Shown piece by piece: positions 7,389 to 18,000 of a DNA stretch of 64,000 nucleotides. The DNA comes from Eggerthellaceae bacterium (lineage in GTDB: Bacteria > Actinomycetota > Coriobacteriia > Coriobacteriales > Eggerthellaceae): NCBI GenBank assembly GCA_009782615.1, contig WRIS01000002.1, positions 62,001 through 126,000 of the forward strand, in the 5' to 3' direction. The translations under genes and the position numbers were made by a program. The notes under the pieces were generated by a model, which worked only from the letters and a program-made list of their open reading frames with translations, was not told the DNA's origin and made no database searches. Each line of letters opens with the position of its first letter. Within the stretch, counting starts at the first letter, position 1.

Positions 7389-8548
7389 AGCTGCCCGCAG
7401 GCACCTTTGATGTCAGCGCCTTTAGAGTGTCGCAAACTTGCGGGAATTCGCGCCTGTTCGAACTTTTGCAGCCACTCCTGAGTGGTTTGAGGGGCGGCAG
7501 GGCGAAAAGCGAAGTCGGGCGAATCGGTGTTGGCGGCATCTTGTGGGGCAAGAGCGTTAATGGGGAGCAGGTTGACGTGGCACAACAGCCCCGCGCAAAA
7601 GCGAACAAGCGCATCAAAGGCCTCGGGCGTGTCGGTAACGCCTTTTATCATGAGGTATTCCAGCGTGACCCTTCGATTGGTGCGCGCAACATAGTCCAGA
7701 AGCGCTTCTTTGAGAGAAGAAAGTGGTTCGCTTGAAAGGTTTGGCATGAGGCGGTTGCGAAGATTTTGTTCGGCGCTGTGGAGCGAAACTGCCAAGGTGA
7801 ACTGTTCGCGTTCTTGAGAGAGCTTTTGAATGCCCGATATGATTCCGCAGGTAGATATCGTGATATGGCGCGCCCCAACCTTAAGCCCTTTCGGATGATT
7901 AAAAATGCGCAGGGCGGCAAGGGTGTTTTCGTAATTGAGAAAAGGCTCTCCTTGCCCCATGGCAACAAGGTTGTTCGTGCGTATGCCGAAGTCTTTTTGG
8001 GCAAGGAGAACCTGTTCGACGATTTCACCAGGAAGCAAGTTGCGCGTGAAGCCCTCTTGCCCCGTTGCGCAAAACGCACAGGAAAGCGCACAGCCAACCT
8101 GGGTCGAAAAGCATACGGTGAGACGCGCGGGCGCTGCTTCGTCGGCCACAACTCCCTCGACTGAACCGCCCGCACCGACTCCGCCACCAACACCACCACC
8201 AGCGCCACTCCCGCCACCAGCGCCACCACCATCACCGGCGCCACTTCCGTTTGCGTAGGTGGGTATCGCAACGGTTTCAACCCGCGCACCGTCGGCGAAT
8301 TCCAGCACGTATTTGCGCGAACCATCGTGAGACACCTGTCGGTTGATGACACGCGCGTTGTGCAAAGGATGCTTTTCGGCAAGGCGCTCTCTTAGGGAAA
8401 GCGACAAATTTGTCATTTCGGCATAGTCGGTTGCACCATGAGCATAGAGCCACTGAGCGACTTGGTCCCCACGAAAACGCGGCTCACCAAGCTCGCGCAT
8501 TAGTTCGGCGAGTCCTTCAAGCGAATATGCTTTGATTTCGTTTTCCAT
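7373..8548 (-). CDS. rlmN: Dual-specificity RNA methyltransferase RlmN (radical SAM), with Gly-rich insert
   Basis: A 391-residue radical-SAM enzyme that makes m2A2503 in 23S rRNA and m2A37 in some tRNAs. The cluster-binding CALSCAFC supplies Cys 153, 157 and 160. FSTQVGC before it and GQGEP and HITISTCG after it are family motifs, and the conserved C-terminal Cys is in GACGQL. An unusual insert of about 40 residues, almost only Gly, Ala, Ser and Val (about 99-140), sits just before the radical-SAM core. The chosen start (ATG 8548) fits the family N-terminus; a -10-like TATAAT ends 7 nt before it, suggesting a leaderless mRNA. Confidence 0.92.
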   Translation of the reverse strand: MENEIKAYSLEGLAELMRELGEPRFRGDQVAQWLYAHGATDYAEMTNLSLSLRERLAEKHPLHNARVINRQVSHDGSRKYVLEFADGARVETVAIPTYANGSGAGDGGGAGGGSGAGGGVGGGVGAGGSVEGVVADEAAPARLTVCFSTQVGCALSCAFCATGQEGFTRNLLPGEIVEQVLLAQKDFGIRTNNLVAMGQGEPFLNYENTLAALRIFNHPKGLKVGARHITISTCGIISGIQKLSQEREQFTLAVSLHSAEQNLRNRLMPNLSSEPLSSLKEALLDYVARTNRRVTLEYLMIKGVTDTPEAFDALVRFCAGLLCHVNLLPINALAPQDAANTDSPDFAFRPAAPQTTQEWLQKFEQARIPASLRHSKGADIKGACGQLKNTL

Positions 8549-8636
8549 GGCGTTCATTATAGCGTGCAAACATGAGGGCATCACGCATTTTTGCAAGGCG
8601 ATTTTTTCGGTGGTTTTCCAAAGAGGGGAGCTTTGT

Positions 8637-8725
8637 TATACTGCTTGCGAACCGCCAAGAAGAAATCGAACAAGAAACCGAACAAGAAACCATACTGAGA
8701 AACCACAGAGAACGGAGAAACAGTC
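8637..8725 (+). promoter_or_regulatory. Leader of ddl with -10 element and 12-bp repeat
   Basis: A TATACT -10-like element lies near 8638-8643. The leader then carries near-identical GAACAAGAAACC units and related AGAAACCACAGAGAA copies, another small purine-rich tandem repeat. GGAG at 8715-8718 is the ddl ribosome-binding site. Confidence 0.5.
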
Positions 8726-8726
8726 A

Positions 8727-9692
8727 ATGGCTGCTCCTTTTGAACCCAAGAACTACAAGGTTGCCCTTCTCACGGGGGGAATAAGTGGCGAACGAGAAGT
8801 TTCGCTGGCTTCGGGAGAAAGTGCCAAAAGAGCCTTGGAGACGGCAGGGTTTTCTGTGGTGGTTCTTGACCCTGCTGATAAAAAAGACCTCAAGGCGCTG
8901 ATTGACGGTGATTTCGACGTTGCTTTCATCGCGCTTCACGGAAAATACGGAGAAGACGGCACCATCCAAGGTTTGTTGGAGATTTTGGGGCTTCCCTATA
9001 TTGGGTCAGATGTTTGGGCAAGCGCACTTTCCATCGACAAAACAAAGGCAAAAGCCTTCTACGAACAAGCCGCCATCCAAACGCCAAAATCACTCACGCT
9101 TTCGCGCTCGTCACAAAAAGCCGCGCAAGAGATTCTTGAAGAAGTGGGGTCGCGCTGCGTGGTGAAGCCCGCAACCGAGGGAAGTGCCCTCGGCGTGTTT
9201 ATTGTAGATACCCCTCAAGCGCTTGACGAAGCGTTGCAAGCGGCTCTTGCGCTTGACAAAAACGTGTTGGTTGAAGCGTGTATTTCAGGAAGGGAAGTAA
9301 CCGTTGCGGTGCTTGGCAACGAAGAACCCTACGCTTTGCCCGTGGTTGAAATCATACCGATACATGAGTTTTACGACTTCGAATCGAAATACGCTCCCGG
9401 CGGCTCACGGCACGTGTGTCCAGCGCCCCTGGATGAACATACCACCAACCAACTTCAAGAAACTGCCGTTAAGGCGCACAAAATCCTAGGCTGTTCAGGG
9501 GTTTCGCGCAGTGATTTCATCATTGATGAGGACGGCGAAATCTGGATTCTTGAGACGAACACCATACCAGGGATGACCGAAACATCGCTTCTTCCCGACG
9601 CTGCTCGTGCGGCAAACATTGAATTTCCCGCGTTGTGCACGCTTTTAGTGCGCTACGCTCTTGAAAAAGCAGAGAGAGTATCGGGAGCCTAA
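8727..9692 (+). CDS. ddl: D-alanine--D-alanine ligase
   Basis: A 321-residue ATP-grasp enzyme that joins two D-Ala for peptidoglycan precursors. Motifs are GGISGEREVSL (about 15-25), ALHGKYGEDG (family HGxxGEDG), GSDVWASALSIDK, the ATP-grasp lysine region VVKPATEGSALGV, and the Mg-binding WILETNTIPGMTETS near the C-terminus. The ATG at 8727 is chosen over upstream in-frame codons because of the GGAG site 8 nt before it and the family's usual length. It converges with the next gene and overlaps its 3' end by 4 bp. No vancomycin-resistance neighbours are seen. Confidence 0.95.
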   Translation: MAAPFEPKNYKVALLTGGISGEREVSLASGESAKRALETAGFSVVVLDPADKKDLKALIDGDFDVAFIALHGKYGEDGTIQGLLEILGLPYIGSDVWASALSIDKTKAKAFYEQAAIQTPKSLTLSRSSQKAAQEILEEVGSRCVVKPATEGSALGVFIVDTPQALDEALQAALALDKNVLVEACISGREVTVAVLGNEEPYALPVVEIIPIHEFYDFESKYAPGGSRHVCPAPLDEHTTNQLQETAVKAHKILGCSGVSRSDFIIDEDGEIWILETNTIPGMTETSLLPDAARAANIEFPALCTLLVRYALEKAERVSGA

Positions 9693-10339
9693 AAAACGCC
9701 GCAGGACTTCAGTCCGAAAATAATGCCTGCAACGAGTGCAAGAAGCGCCACCCAACTTAATAAGGAACATCCTTTGTTGTTGTTGCGTGCGTAGTTAATG
9801 ATTTTTTCCGACAGATTGCGCCGTGCTTTTATGATGGCAGTGCCTTGTTTTTTCTCGGGTAGAGAAACCCGCTTCGTCGGAAGCCAGTCTCCCTTACTGT
9901 CAAGGACTTTTGCGATTTCTGCTTCGCCCAACTCGACATCGGGACGCACGCCTTCGGACATACAATCGGCTACCTTTGCTGTAAAGGCATCGAACGCGTC
10001 GCTACCTTCTTCGGAGGCGGGGTCGTAGCACAAAAGCACCGCTTCGCCCCAATAATAGCCGCCTTCAGCACTTTCGCTATATGCCACGAAAGAAAGGAGC
10101 GTCTGCAGCTTCCAGCCGCGTGCTTCAAAAAGGCTCAAACGTCGAGAGACGGATGCGTCGAAAAACCCCACCAGAGCGCCGAAGCGATTTTTGAGCCAAG
10201 CAAGACGCTGTCCTTCTTCGGTTTGAAATTCTATTTCAAACACATCGCCAACAAGGCTGTCCGAGCCGAGCAGGCGGCCTGCATCCTTTTTCGACGCAGT
10301 CGCAAATCGAGCATAGGTTCCAAAATATATATCGCTCAC
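9689..10339 (-). CDS. Unknown protein with C-terminal membrane anchor
   Basis: About 216 residues, not recognised. It begins SDIYFGTYARFATASKK, has a mixed alpha/beta body without known catalytic motifs, then a basic amphipathic segment (IIKARRNLSEKI) and a single C-terminal transmembrane helix (about 192-210) ending LKSCGVF, so it is probably tail-anchored with its bulk in the cytoplasm. The start is placed at GTG 10339 because AAGGAG sits 6 nt before it; the ATG two codons upstream directly abuts the ribosome-binding site. The frame can be extended to 10465, but that part translates the tandem repeats and is not believed. Confidence 0.75.
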   Translation of the reverse strand: MSDIYFGTYARFATASKKDAGRLLGSDSLVGDVFEIEFQTEEGQRLAWLKNRFGALVGFFDASVSRRLSLFEARGWKLQTLLSFVAYSESAEGGYYWGEAVLLCYDPASEEGSDAFDAFTAKVADCMSEGVRPDVELGEAEIAKVLDSKGDWLPTKRVSLPEKKQGTAIIKARRNLSEKIINYARNNNKGCSLLSWVALLALVAGIIFGLKSCGVF

Positions 10340-10369
10340 GACCATCTCCTTATAACAAACGCAGCACAA

Positions 10370-10512
10370 AGCACACGGCACAAGCGCACGGCACAAAACG
10401 CCACAAAGCGCACGGCACAAACGCCACAAAGCGCACACTACAAAACGCACAACAAAACGTAACAAAAAATCAGCACAACAAAACGTAACAAAAAATCAGC
10501 ACAACAAAACGC
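10370..10512. repeat. Intergenic tandem repeats (A/C-rich; 26-bp unit)
   Basis: From 10447 a 26-bp A-rich unit (starting GCACAACAAAACGTAAC) occurs twice exactly, followed by a partial third copy to about 10510. Just before it, 10370-10446 is built from related GCACGGCACAA and GCCACAAAGC motifs. It fills the gap between a minus-strand gene and the divergent helicase gene, directly before a TATAAT at 10530-10535. Confidence 0.85.
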
Positions 10513-10554
10513 CAATGTTTGTGTGTTCCTATAATAGATGATAGGCTGAGTTTT

Positions 10555-13500
10555 ATGAAAAAACAAACAACGTCACAAAACAATGCGATCTATGATTTCC
10601 TTGCAGAAGGTACCTGTTCTGCGCTGAAGGAACGCTACGGCGCGCTCGTGCAAACAGCGCAAACAACCGAATTTGGCGAACTTGACAAAGATGTTGTTGT
10701 TCTGGATACGGAAACAACGGGCTTTTCTCTCAACCATGATGAACTAATCCAGATTGCTGCGGCGCGCATGAAAAAAGGGAAGATAAGCGAATGGTTTGTC
10801 ACCTTCGTTAACCCGAACCAGCCCATTCCCGAAGAAATTACGCATCTGACGGGCATCGCGGATAAAGATGTGGCAGATGCTCCCAGTCCTGCCGACGCGA
10901 TTGTTAGTCTGGTTGACTTTGTGGGGGATTCAGACATTGTTGCGCACAACGCCGATTTCGACCGCGGCTTTGTGACTAAAGATTTATTCGGTGCGCCCCT
11001 GCTCCAAAACACGTGGATTGATTCTCTGGATTTGGCTCGCATTGCTTTGCCCCGCCTGAAATCACATCGTCTTATAGACCTGGTTCACGCCTTTGGGGCG
11101 CCGATTTCAACGCATCGCGCTGATGCCGATGTTGAAGCGCTCTGTTCGATATATCGCATTTTGCTCGCGGCTATTGACGCGATGCCGCATTCGCTCGTGC
11201 GAAAAATCGCAAGTCTTGCCGAAGAAGGGGAGTGGCCCGCAATTAAGGTGTTCAAGCATTTTGCCGCAAACGCCCTCGCCGCAACTGAAGCGCCCGCAAC
11301 CGCATCGCCCGCAACTGAAGCGCCTGCAAACGCCCCCGCCACAACTGCAACCACTTCAGAGGAGTTCAGTTTGCGCAACCTTCGCCATCACCGAATTCGG
11401 GAACTGTCTCTTGAGGCGAAGCCCGATGCGGACGCCATCGCAGCAAACCCTCAAAAAGAACTGGTATTCCCCGATGCCGAAGAATTGGCAGCAGCCTTTG
11501 GCTCCCAAGGGATGGTCGGGGGTCTTTACCAAGACTATGAATGTCGCGAAGAACAAGTGGCAATGGCAGAAAAGGTGCGCCAGGCGTTTGCGACTTCGAC
11601 CAATCTTGCCATCGAAGCGGGAACGGGGGTCGGAAAGTCGATGGCGTATCTGTTCCCCGCAGCCCTTATCGCACAAAAAAACAACATCGCTATCGGCGTT
11701 GCAACTAAGACAAACACCTTGCTTGACCAGCTTATTTATAAGGAACTACCGCTTATCGCAACGGCGCTGGGCACATCTTCAACCTCACCCTCAGCCTCAT
11801 CTCCAACCGCAACCGCAACCGCAACCGCAACCTCACCTTCAACCGCAACCCAACCGCTTTCGTTCGCCTCGCTCAAAGGCTTCACTCACTATCCGTGCTT
11901 GCGCAAAATCGATCGCCTTGCTCAAGGAGAACTAAAGAGTCGGCTGGTCGCGGGCAAAATGCTCTCACAAGCACCGAGCCTTGCCGCACTGCTTTCCTTT
12001 ATCGAACAAAGCGAATACGACGACATCGACGTGCTGAAAATCGACTACCGAGCCCTGCCGCGCTATGTCATAACCACGAAAAGCACCGACTGCCTGCGCA
12101 GAAAATGTCCTTTTTACGGAACCCTTTGTTTCGTTCACGGCGCAAGAAGGCGAGCCGAAGCTGCGGATATCATCGTGACGAATCACAGCCTTCTTTTCTG
12201 CGACATAGCTGCAGATGGCGGGTTATTGCCACCCGTGCGCTACTGGGTGATTGACGAAGCGCACGGCGCCGAAGCAGAAGCGCGCAAGGCCTTTTCCCTT
12301 GAAGTTTCTGGTGAAGAAGTGCTGCGACTGAGCAAAAGGCTGTCCTCAGAAGACGCCTTCCAAAACCCCTTTGTCCGCGCAGAGCGTCGGGCAAGTGATG
12401 CCGTTGAAAACAGCACCCTGTTGTTTTCGCAGCTAACAAAAGCGCGCAAGGCCGCAAAGGACTTCGACGAAGCAGCAGTAGAGTTCGTGCACCATATTAA
12501 AGACCTGTCGTTTTTCAGCCCGAGCAAGCGGAATAAAGGCTATGAAATTGTTGAGCTGTGGATCAACGACGAGATACGGGCAAGCGAAACCTTCGCCACG
12601 CTTGCCTCGTTTGGGCGCGTTTTTTGCGATCGCATCGAAAAACTGATTAGCACAGGGCAAGAAGTGGTGGGCATTCTTGAGGGCGCAGACAAGGTCGCAG
12701 AAATACAGCGCGAAATCGCAACTATCGTTATGGGACTCAAAGAAATGCTGCAAGCCACAGAAACTATCCTGTTCTCAGGTTCTGCGCAATACGCCTATGC
12801 AGCAACGCTGTCTACCAAGCAAGATAAGGTGGCAGAAAAACTCCAAGCACTCCTGGTCAACGTAGGAGAGCGTCTCGGCGAAACTCTGTTTGCCAACACG
12901 CATGCGGTAGTTTTCACCTCTGCGACCTTGACGGTTGCCGATTCGTTCACGTCGTTTGAAAATGCCCTAGGGCTCAACAGCACGGAATTTTCCCAAGCAA
13001 ACACCTGCCAGCTTGCTTCAAGTTATGACTTCGATAAACAAATGACCGTGTATGTTCCCGACGATATTCCCGAGCCAAACGACCCTGCCTATCTTCAGGC
13101 TGTGCAACAATTGCTTATTCAGGCTCATCTCGCTCAACAAGGCTCGCTGCTGACCCTGTTCACCAATCGTCGCGAAATGGAAAAGTGCTTTGAGGCCGTA
13201 CAGCCGCTTTTGAAAGCAGAAGGACTGCGCTTGGTTTGCCAAAAATGGGGCGTATCCTCAAAGGGTTTAAGCGACGATTTTCGTGCTGATGAACACCTGT
13301 CCCTCTTTGCGCTGAAAAGCTTTTGGGAGGGCTTTGACGCACCAGGCTCAACGCTCAAAGGCGTGATAATCCCCAAACTTCCTTTCGCAAAACCGACCGA
13401 CCCGCTTTCTTGTGAACGAGCGCTTCACGACCCCCAAGCCTGGCTTCGCTATGTGCTTCCCGCCGCGGTGCTCGAAACAAAGCAGGCGGCGGGGCGCCTG

Positions 13501-13677
13501 ATACGTTGTGCCAACGACACGGGCTGCGTTATCCTTGCTGATCGGCGGCTTCTTACGAAAGGCTACGGCAAAACCTTCCTGAAATCCATGCCAAGCAAAA
13601 CGGTCAAGATATGTTCAACTGCTGCAATCGCGCAGGATTTGCTTGCAGATTCCGACGAAAATTCCCCAATGCAGTAA
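10555..13677 (+). CDS. dinG: DinG-type ATP-dependent helicase with N-terminal DEDDh exonuclease domain
   Basis: About 1040 residues. Residues 45-210 form a DEDDh 3'-5' exonuclease domain (VVVLDTETTGF with D51 and E53; HNADFD; HRADADVEA). A low-complexity Ala/Thr/Pro linker (about 240-280) follows. The XPD/DinG helicase core has Walker A AGTGVGKS (about 353-360), four cysteines for a 4Fe-4S cluster (the first near residue 445, the others near 514-524, including CLRRKCPFYGTLC), the DEAH box (about 566-569) and a C-terminal QAAGRLIR motif VI. A second repeat-like Ser/Thr/Ala tract sits in the helicase at about 408-432. The start is ATG 10555. Likely role: unwinding and trimming DNA or R-loop structures in repair. 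The exonuclease-helicase fusion is known in Gram-positive DinG. Confidence 0.9.
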   Translation: MKKQTTSQNNAIYDFLAEGTCSALKERYGALVQTAQTTEFGELDKDVVVLDTETTGFSLNHDELIQIAAARMKKGKISEWFVTFVNPNQPIPEEITHLTGIADKDVADAPSPADAIVSLVDFVGDSDIVAHNADFDRGFVTKDLFGAPLLQNTWIDSLDLARIALPRLKSHRLIDLVHAFGAPISTHRADADVEALCSIYRILLAAIDAMPHSLVRKIASLAEEGEWPAIKVFKHFAANALAATEAPATASPATEAPANAPATTATTSEEFSLRNLRHHRIRELSLEAKPDADAIAANPQKELVFPDAEELAAAFGSQGMVGGLYQDYECREEQVAMAEKVRQAFATSTNLAIEAGTGVGKSMAYLFPAALIAQKNNIAIGVATKTNTLLDQLIYKELPLIATALGTSSTSPSASSPTATATATATSPSTATQPLSFASLKGFTHYPCLRKIDRLAQGELKSRLVAGKMLSQAPSLAALLSFIEQSEYDDIDVLKIDYRALPRYVITTKSTDCLRRKCPFYGTLCFVHGARRRAEAADIIVTNHSLLFCDIAADGGLLPPVRYWVIDEAHGAEAEARKAFSLEVSGEEVLRLSKRLSSEDAFQNPFVRAERRASDAVENSTLLFSQLTKARKAAKDFDEAAVEFVHHIKDLSFFSPSKRNKGYEIVELWINDEIRASETFATLASFGRVFCDRIEKLISTGQEVVGILEGADKVAEIQREIATIVMGLKEMLQATETILFSGSAQYAYAATLSTKQDKVAEKLQALLVNVGERLGETLFANTHAVVFTSATLTVADSFTSFENALGLNSTEFSQANTCQLASSYDFDKQMTVYVPDDIPEPNDPAYLQAVQQLLIQAHLAQQGSLLTLFTNRREMEKCFEAVQPLLKAEGLRLVCQKWGVSSKGLSDDFRADEHLSLFALKSFWEGFDAPGSTLKGVIIPKLPFAKPTDPLSCERALHDPQAWLRYVLPAAVLETKQAAGRLIRCANDTGCVILADRRLLTKGYGKTFLKSMPSKTVKICSTAAIAQDLLADSDENSPMQ

Positions 13678-13686
13678 AATAGCCCC

Positions 13687-14988
13687 ATGAGTAAGAAACA
13701 AGCAAAATTGTCTCACGCTACGCACATTAAGCGCAACACCGCAGGGACATCAAACGAACTCTCGTTTAGTGTTCTTGATGCGGCGAAGAATCGTGCCGAC
13801 GCGGGAATCGGAAAACCCGACAAAGAACTTGACCCTGGGTTTGGAAAGATTCCGCTGTTCGCAATTTCTGCGGGCGTTGTCCGCAAGAAGAAAATCACAA
13901 CTCCCACAAAAGACGACATCCTTCCTCTTGCAAGCGGGGAAACCATCATTGCGACCCCAGGCGTAAGCAGTGCAAGCATGGCGCCAACGCTTGAAGGGGG
14001 AAGCGTTTCCCACGCTACCTTTTCAGGGCTGCCGTACAGTTCTCCTGAAGATGAAATAACGCGCAGAAAGCAAAGCCGCAGAAAGCAACAAGCCCTCGTG
14101 ACCGTATTTAGTCTGGTCATGGGCGCGGGGCTTCTTGCCGCGGGTGGGTTGTTCGTCTACACCGAACTGACCAACCACCAGCGGCAGGTGTCGTTTCTCG
14201 ACCAGTCGCTTGGGCGCATTAAAGAAGCCGATGAAGTGGTGGTGACCCTCGACGAACTGGTCAACGCTCCAGCGGGCACGGCTGACACCGAAGCGATAAG
14301 CAAAGTGCTCGACCTTGTCCCCGAAACCTATACGACCCTTGATGATGCAGAAGCCCTCGCCCAGCAGGCGAGCGCAAACATGCGAACATCTTCTGACAAA
14401 GAAGCAGCCGACCAGGCAATTTCTGCGATTGAGGCGCGGCGTGAAATGCTGGACTTGGGCACGGTTTTGCTCCAAGCAGATCTTGCCTTAGAAGAAGCGA
14501 CTCCCTATATGGCTCAGGCGTGGGATCGCTTACTCAAGGCAGATTCGATTGCGCGCGAAGCGGCGGCCCTCGTAACCGACTCAACCAACGAAAACGTCCT
14601 TGCGTCAAAGGCAAAATCTGAAGAAGCCCTCGATTTGTTGTACGAAGTGGCGTATATGCTCAACGAACTTGCCTCTTCTTCAATCGCACCCGATCTTGAA
14701 TTGCAGATAAATTATGTGAACAAGCGTGTGGAAGCCATGCAGTGCGCTATTGCGTCAAACGACGCCATACTTGCGCAAGACAGACCAACTGCAGAAGCTC
14801 AAAACGCGGCGTATAACAAAGCAGACGACGAAGCGGCGCAGTTGGCAAGGGATTTGCCGAATGTTCCCACCGAGCCAATCGCCTTGGCGCATCAGACAAA
14901 CACCGAAAATTTGCGGGACACGTATGCCGATGTACGCCTAAAAGCAAGCATGGCTGATGCTTTTCTGCGTGATTATTTGGGAAGCTGA
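13687..14988 (+). CDS. Unknown single-pass membrane protein with long extracytoplasmic helical domain
   Basis: A 433-residue protein, not recognised. Residues 1-135 are polar and probably cytoplasmic, ending in a strongly basic stretch (RRKQSRRKQQ). One transmembrane helix follows (about 138-160: TVFSLVMGAGLLAAGGLFVYT). Residues 165-433 are acidic, alanine-rich and helical, with heptad-like coiled-coil character. Topology is inferred from the positive-inside rule. A TAAAAT -10-like hexamer overlaps the end of the helicase gene, 8 nt before the ATG. It is followed within 82 bp by another large membrane protein gene on the same strand; the two may work together. Confidence 0.8.
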   Translation: MSKKQAKLSHATHIKRNTAGTSNELSFSVLDAAKNRADAGIGKPDKELDPGFGKIPLFAISAGVVRKKKITTPTKDDILPLASGETIIATPGVSSASMAPTLEGGSVSHATFSGLPYSSPEDEITRRKQSRRKQQALVTVFSLVMGAGLLAAGGLFVYTELTNHQRQVSFLDQSLGRIKEADEVVVTLDELVNAPAGTADTEAISKVLDLVPETYTTLDDAEALAQQASANMRTSSDKEAADQAISAIEARREMLDLGTVLLQADLALEEATPYMAQAWDRLLKADSIAREAAALVTDSTNENVLASKAKSEEALDLLYEVAYMLNELASSSIAPDLELQINYVNKRVEAMQCAIASNDAILAQDRPTAEAQNAAYNKADDEAAQLARDLPNVPTEPIALAHQTNTENLRDTYADVRLKASMADAFLRDYLGS

Positions 14989-15070
14989 GCCAAATAGCGT
15001 ATACTTTTGCTACGAATGCCATCAGGACATTTGACAATGAACGAGCTGATTAAGAGCGAAAGGCAGACAA

Positions 15071-18000
15071 ATGCCGGAACTACTTGACCATATCGGGTTT
15101 TTATCACAAGAGATTGGACCGCGTCCTGCAGGAACCGAAGAGGAACAGCAAGCTGCCCTCTATATTACGGAGGTTCTCCAAAAAGACGCAGGTCTTGCTG
15201 CGGTTATTGAAGACTTCAACAGCGAAGCAAACGAAGAAACTCCCAAGGCGATATGTGCTCTCTTCACCTTGGCGATAACCATTCCCGCGATGTTTTTCCC
15301 CGCCATCCTCGCTATACCGTCTTTGTTGGTTACAGCTATCATGGCGGCACTTTTTGCGCTCGAAACCTTCGACCGTCCTATTCTTTCAAAGATGTTTGCC
15401 CGAGGGGTTAGCCAAAATGTTGTTGCGCGCTATGAGCCAGGCTATTCTCCCGATGGAAGCGGCGCTCGCCGCCGCAAGATAGTGCTGCTCGCAAACTACG
15501 ACAGCGGCAAGGTTCGTTTTGAACTCAATTCGCCGCTTATCAGCGTCTTGCCGCTTCTGCAAAAACTCGCTCTTTATGCGATGATTTTCATTCCGCTTTT
15601 CTTGCTGGTACGCTACCTCTTCTTCCTGCACGCCGTTGGCATTTTGGCAGTTTTCCTTAACATTATTGTGGGCATCGCTCTTTTCTTTGTGCTGCTCCCG
15701 ATTGTTTTGGCGCTCTTACACAAATTCGCGGCTTACAACGAAGCGGCAAATTGTAACGCATCAGGTGTTGCGGTGCTTCTTGAGGTTGCTCGCAGGGTTG
15801 CAAATGGGCGGATATATGCAAGTGGGCTGTCGGGTCAGCTGCCCCGTGCTGCCACGATTCACGGAGAAGAATCCGCGCGCGCCGCAGGACTTGTGCCCGA
15901 AGGGGCGCAAATCGTTTATGCGGCAGGTCAGGTGAAGGCTCCTGAACAGGCTCCTCACACCGAAGAAGAACGGCTGATGTCGGCAAAGGCGGCAATCGCT
16001 GCTATGACGGGGCGCCCCGTTGAAGCACGGGAAAACAACTCGGTTGCCGACAATCTGGTGCGGGTCACCAGTGCTTCAGGCGAAGTGGCGCCCGTAGACG
16101 CGGCGTGGCTCGAGGCCGAAGCGGGCGCTTTGCGTGAAGCGGCCAGTTTGCGCGAAGCAGGCGGTGTGAGCGAAAACATGTGGGGCGGAACAAGCAACGT
16201 TGCCCAAGGCGCCGCCCAAGCTGTTGTTCAAGCAGGAGAGGCCGTTGGCGGACAAGTAGCTGGCGCGATTGGCGCTGCAGGCAATGTTGTTGCGGCGGGC
16301 GCATGGGAAGCAGCAGGTAGCGCTGCTGTGAGCGATGACGATTATGGCGCTTACGGCGACTACGGTGAATACGGCTACAACGACGATGATGTCGCAAGTG
16401 CTGCGGGCAGCGCAGCCGACTACGGCGCCGCAAATGTCGCAAGTGCCGTAAATGTTGCAGGTGCTGTCGACAGCGCAGACGCAACGCTAAGCGCTTCGCA
16501 TACCGCAGGCAACGAAGCTGCAGCAAGCACCTCTGCCCTCGAAGCTCCCTCTGCCGTACCTGACTGGTTCAAAAAAGCACAGGAAAACGCGAAGAAGCCA
16601 AAAGATGAAGGAGCGCCCAAGGTACAGCGCTCTCGTTATGCAGATGCTCTTGATGCGGCAGTCAGCGAAAGCGCGTCGCACTTCAAAAGAGCAAACAGCG
16701 TTGTTAATGCCGAAACCGAAGAGCGCCTGCAAAAGATACGTGAAGAAATCCTTGAAGTGTCCGCGCCACAAATTGCCGCAGATTCCGCATTTTATGAAGG
16801 TGTTGAATCTGAAGGCCTGCGCGCAGACGCCGAACTCGAGGAGTTTTATAACCGCGGGGATTTGGGTTCCACGCGAGAAATTTCCCCCATTAACGTGGAT
16901 GATCTCAGAGGGGGCTCCGCACACGGCTTGCCCGAAGGCGCCAGCATTCAAGAGATTCAAGCGGCGGGACAAAATGCACTTGCAAGCGTTATTCCCGCAC
17001 TTTCGCTTACCGAGACTGGCTCGGTGCCCTTCCCGCAGTCGGCAGATGAAGAACAAAACGAAGAAACAGCGACAACAAGAAACAAAATTATCCTTCCCGA
17101 CATCGGTGTTTCAGCAAGCAACTTGACCCCCGTAGCAGAAATGCTCAAGCAGCACGCTCCCTTGGCGGATGCGGGGGACTCTTCCCAAAAAGCTGCACAC
17201 GGACTTTTGAGCCTGTTGCCCTCGATTGATTTAGGGCAGTCAGAAGCACCTTTGGAAAGCGCCGCCTATGCCTATGAAGGAAGCGACCCTGCTGCGTTCG
17301 GAGCGCAGAACCAACACCGTTTCGACTTGCGCAATTCGCTGCCGTCCTTAAGCGGCCCGTTACAAACAGCACCTGCGGGTGCCACGGGGACGTTTGCGCC
17401 GATAAGCGATGAGCTCATCAGAAACACCCACCCTGATGACATCTATATTGATGATGCGGACGATTCCGTCTACGAAGAAGGCTTCACGGAAACGGGCGCT
17501 TTTGCGGGGGATGGCTATGTCGACATGCCAAAGTCACGTACGCAGCGCATTTTCGGCAAACTGGGGCGTAACAAAGGCAGAGAATATGAAGGCAGCCCTC
17601 AACGCTGGCTTGATGTTGAAGATGATTTTGACGCGCAATCGGTAGGGGCTTCCCGTGGTGGATGGGAAAGCTTCCAAGAAGAACCGCAAGGCGCAACACG
17701 GGGCAGAACGCAGCAACGCTCTTCGCAGCGTTCCCAACAGCGCTCTCAGCGCCCAGTGCGAAGCAGCAGGAGACGCGCTGACAATGGCGGCGATTATGAC
17801 GATTGGGAAGGCGGTGCTTTTTCAAGCGGGCGTTTCGAGGAAGCAGCCGACCCCTATGCCGCATACGCACCGAACAATTCGGGCAACTTTGCACCGAATC
17901 TCGCATCCGTGCCGAATCCTGCATCCGCACCGAACAATTCGGGAAACTTTGCAACGAATCTCGCATCCGTGCCGAATCCTGCATCTACACCGAACGCCGC

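Noticed and set aside
10370-10512. CRISPR or 78-residue N-terminal extension of neighbouring genes
   Set aside because: The 26-bp copies are directly adjacent with no spacers; translations give only low-complexity sequence and the ribosome-binding site marks a later start.
11093-11935. 280-codon frame within the helicase gene
   Set aside because: Alternative-frame shadow with Pro/Gln repeats produced by the hexamer tract; no ribosome-binding site.
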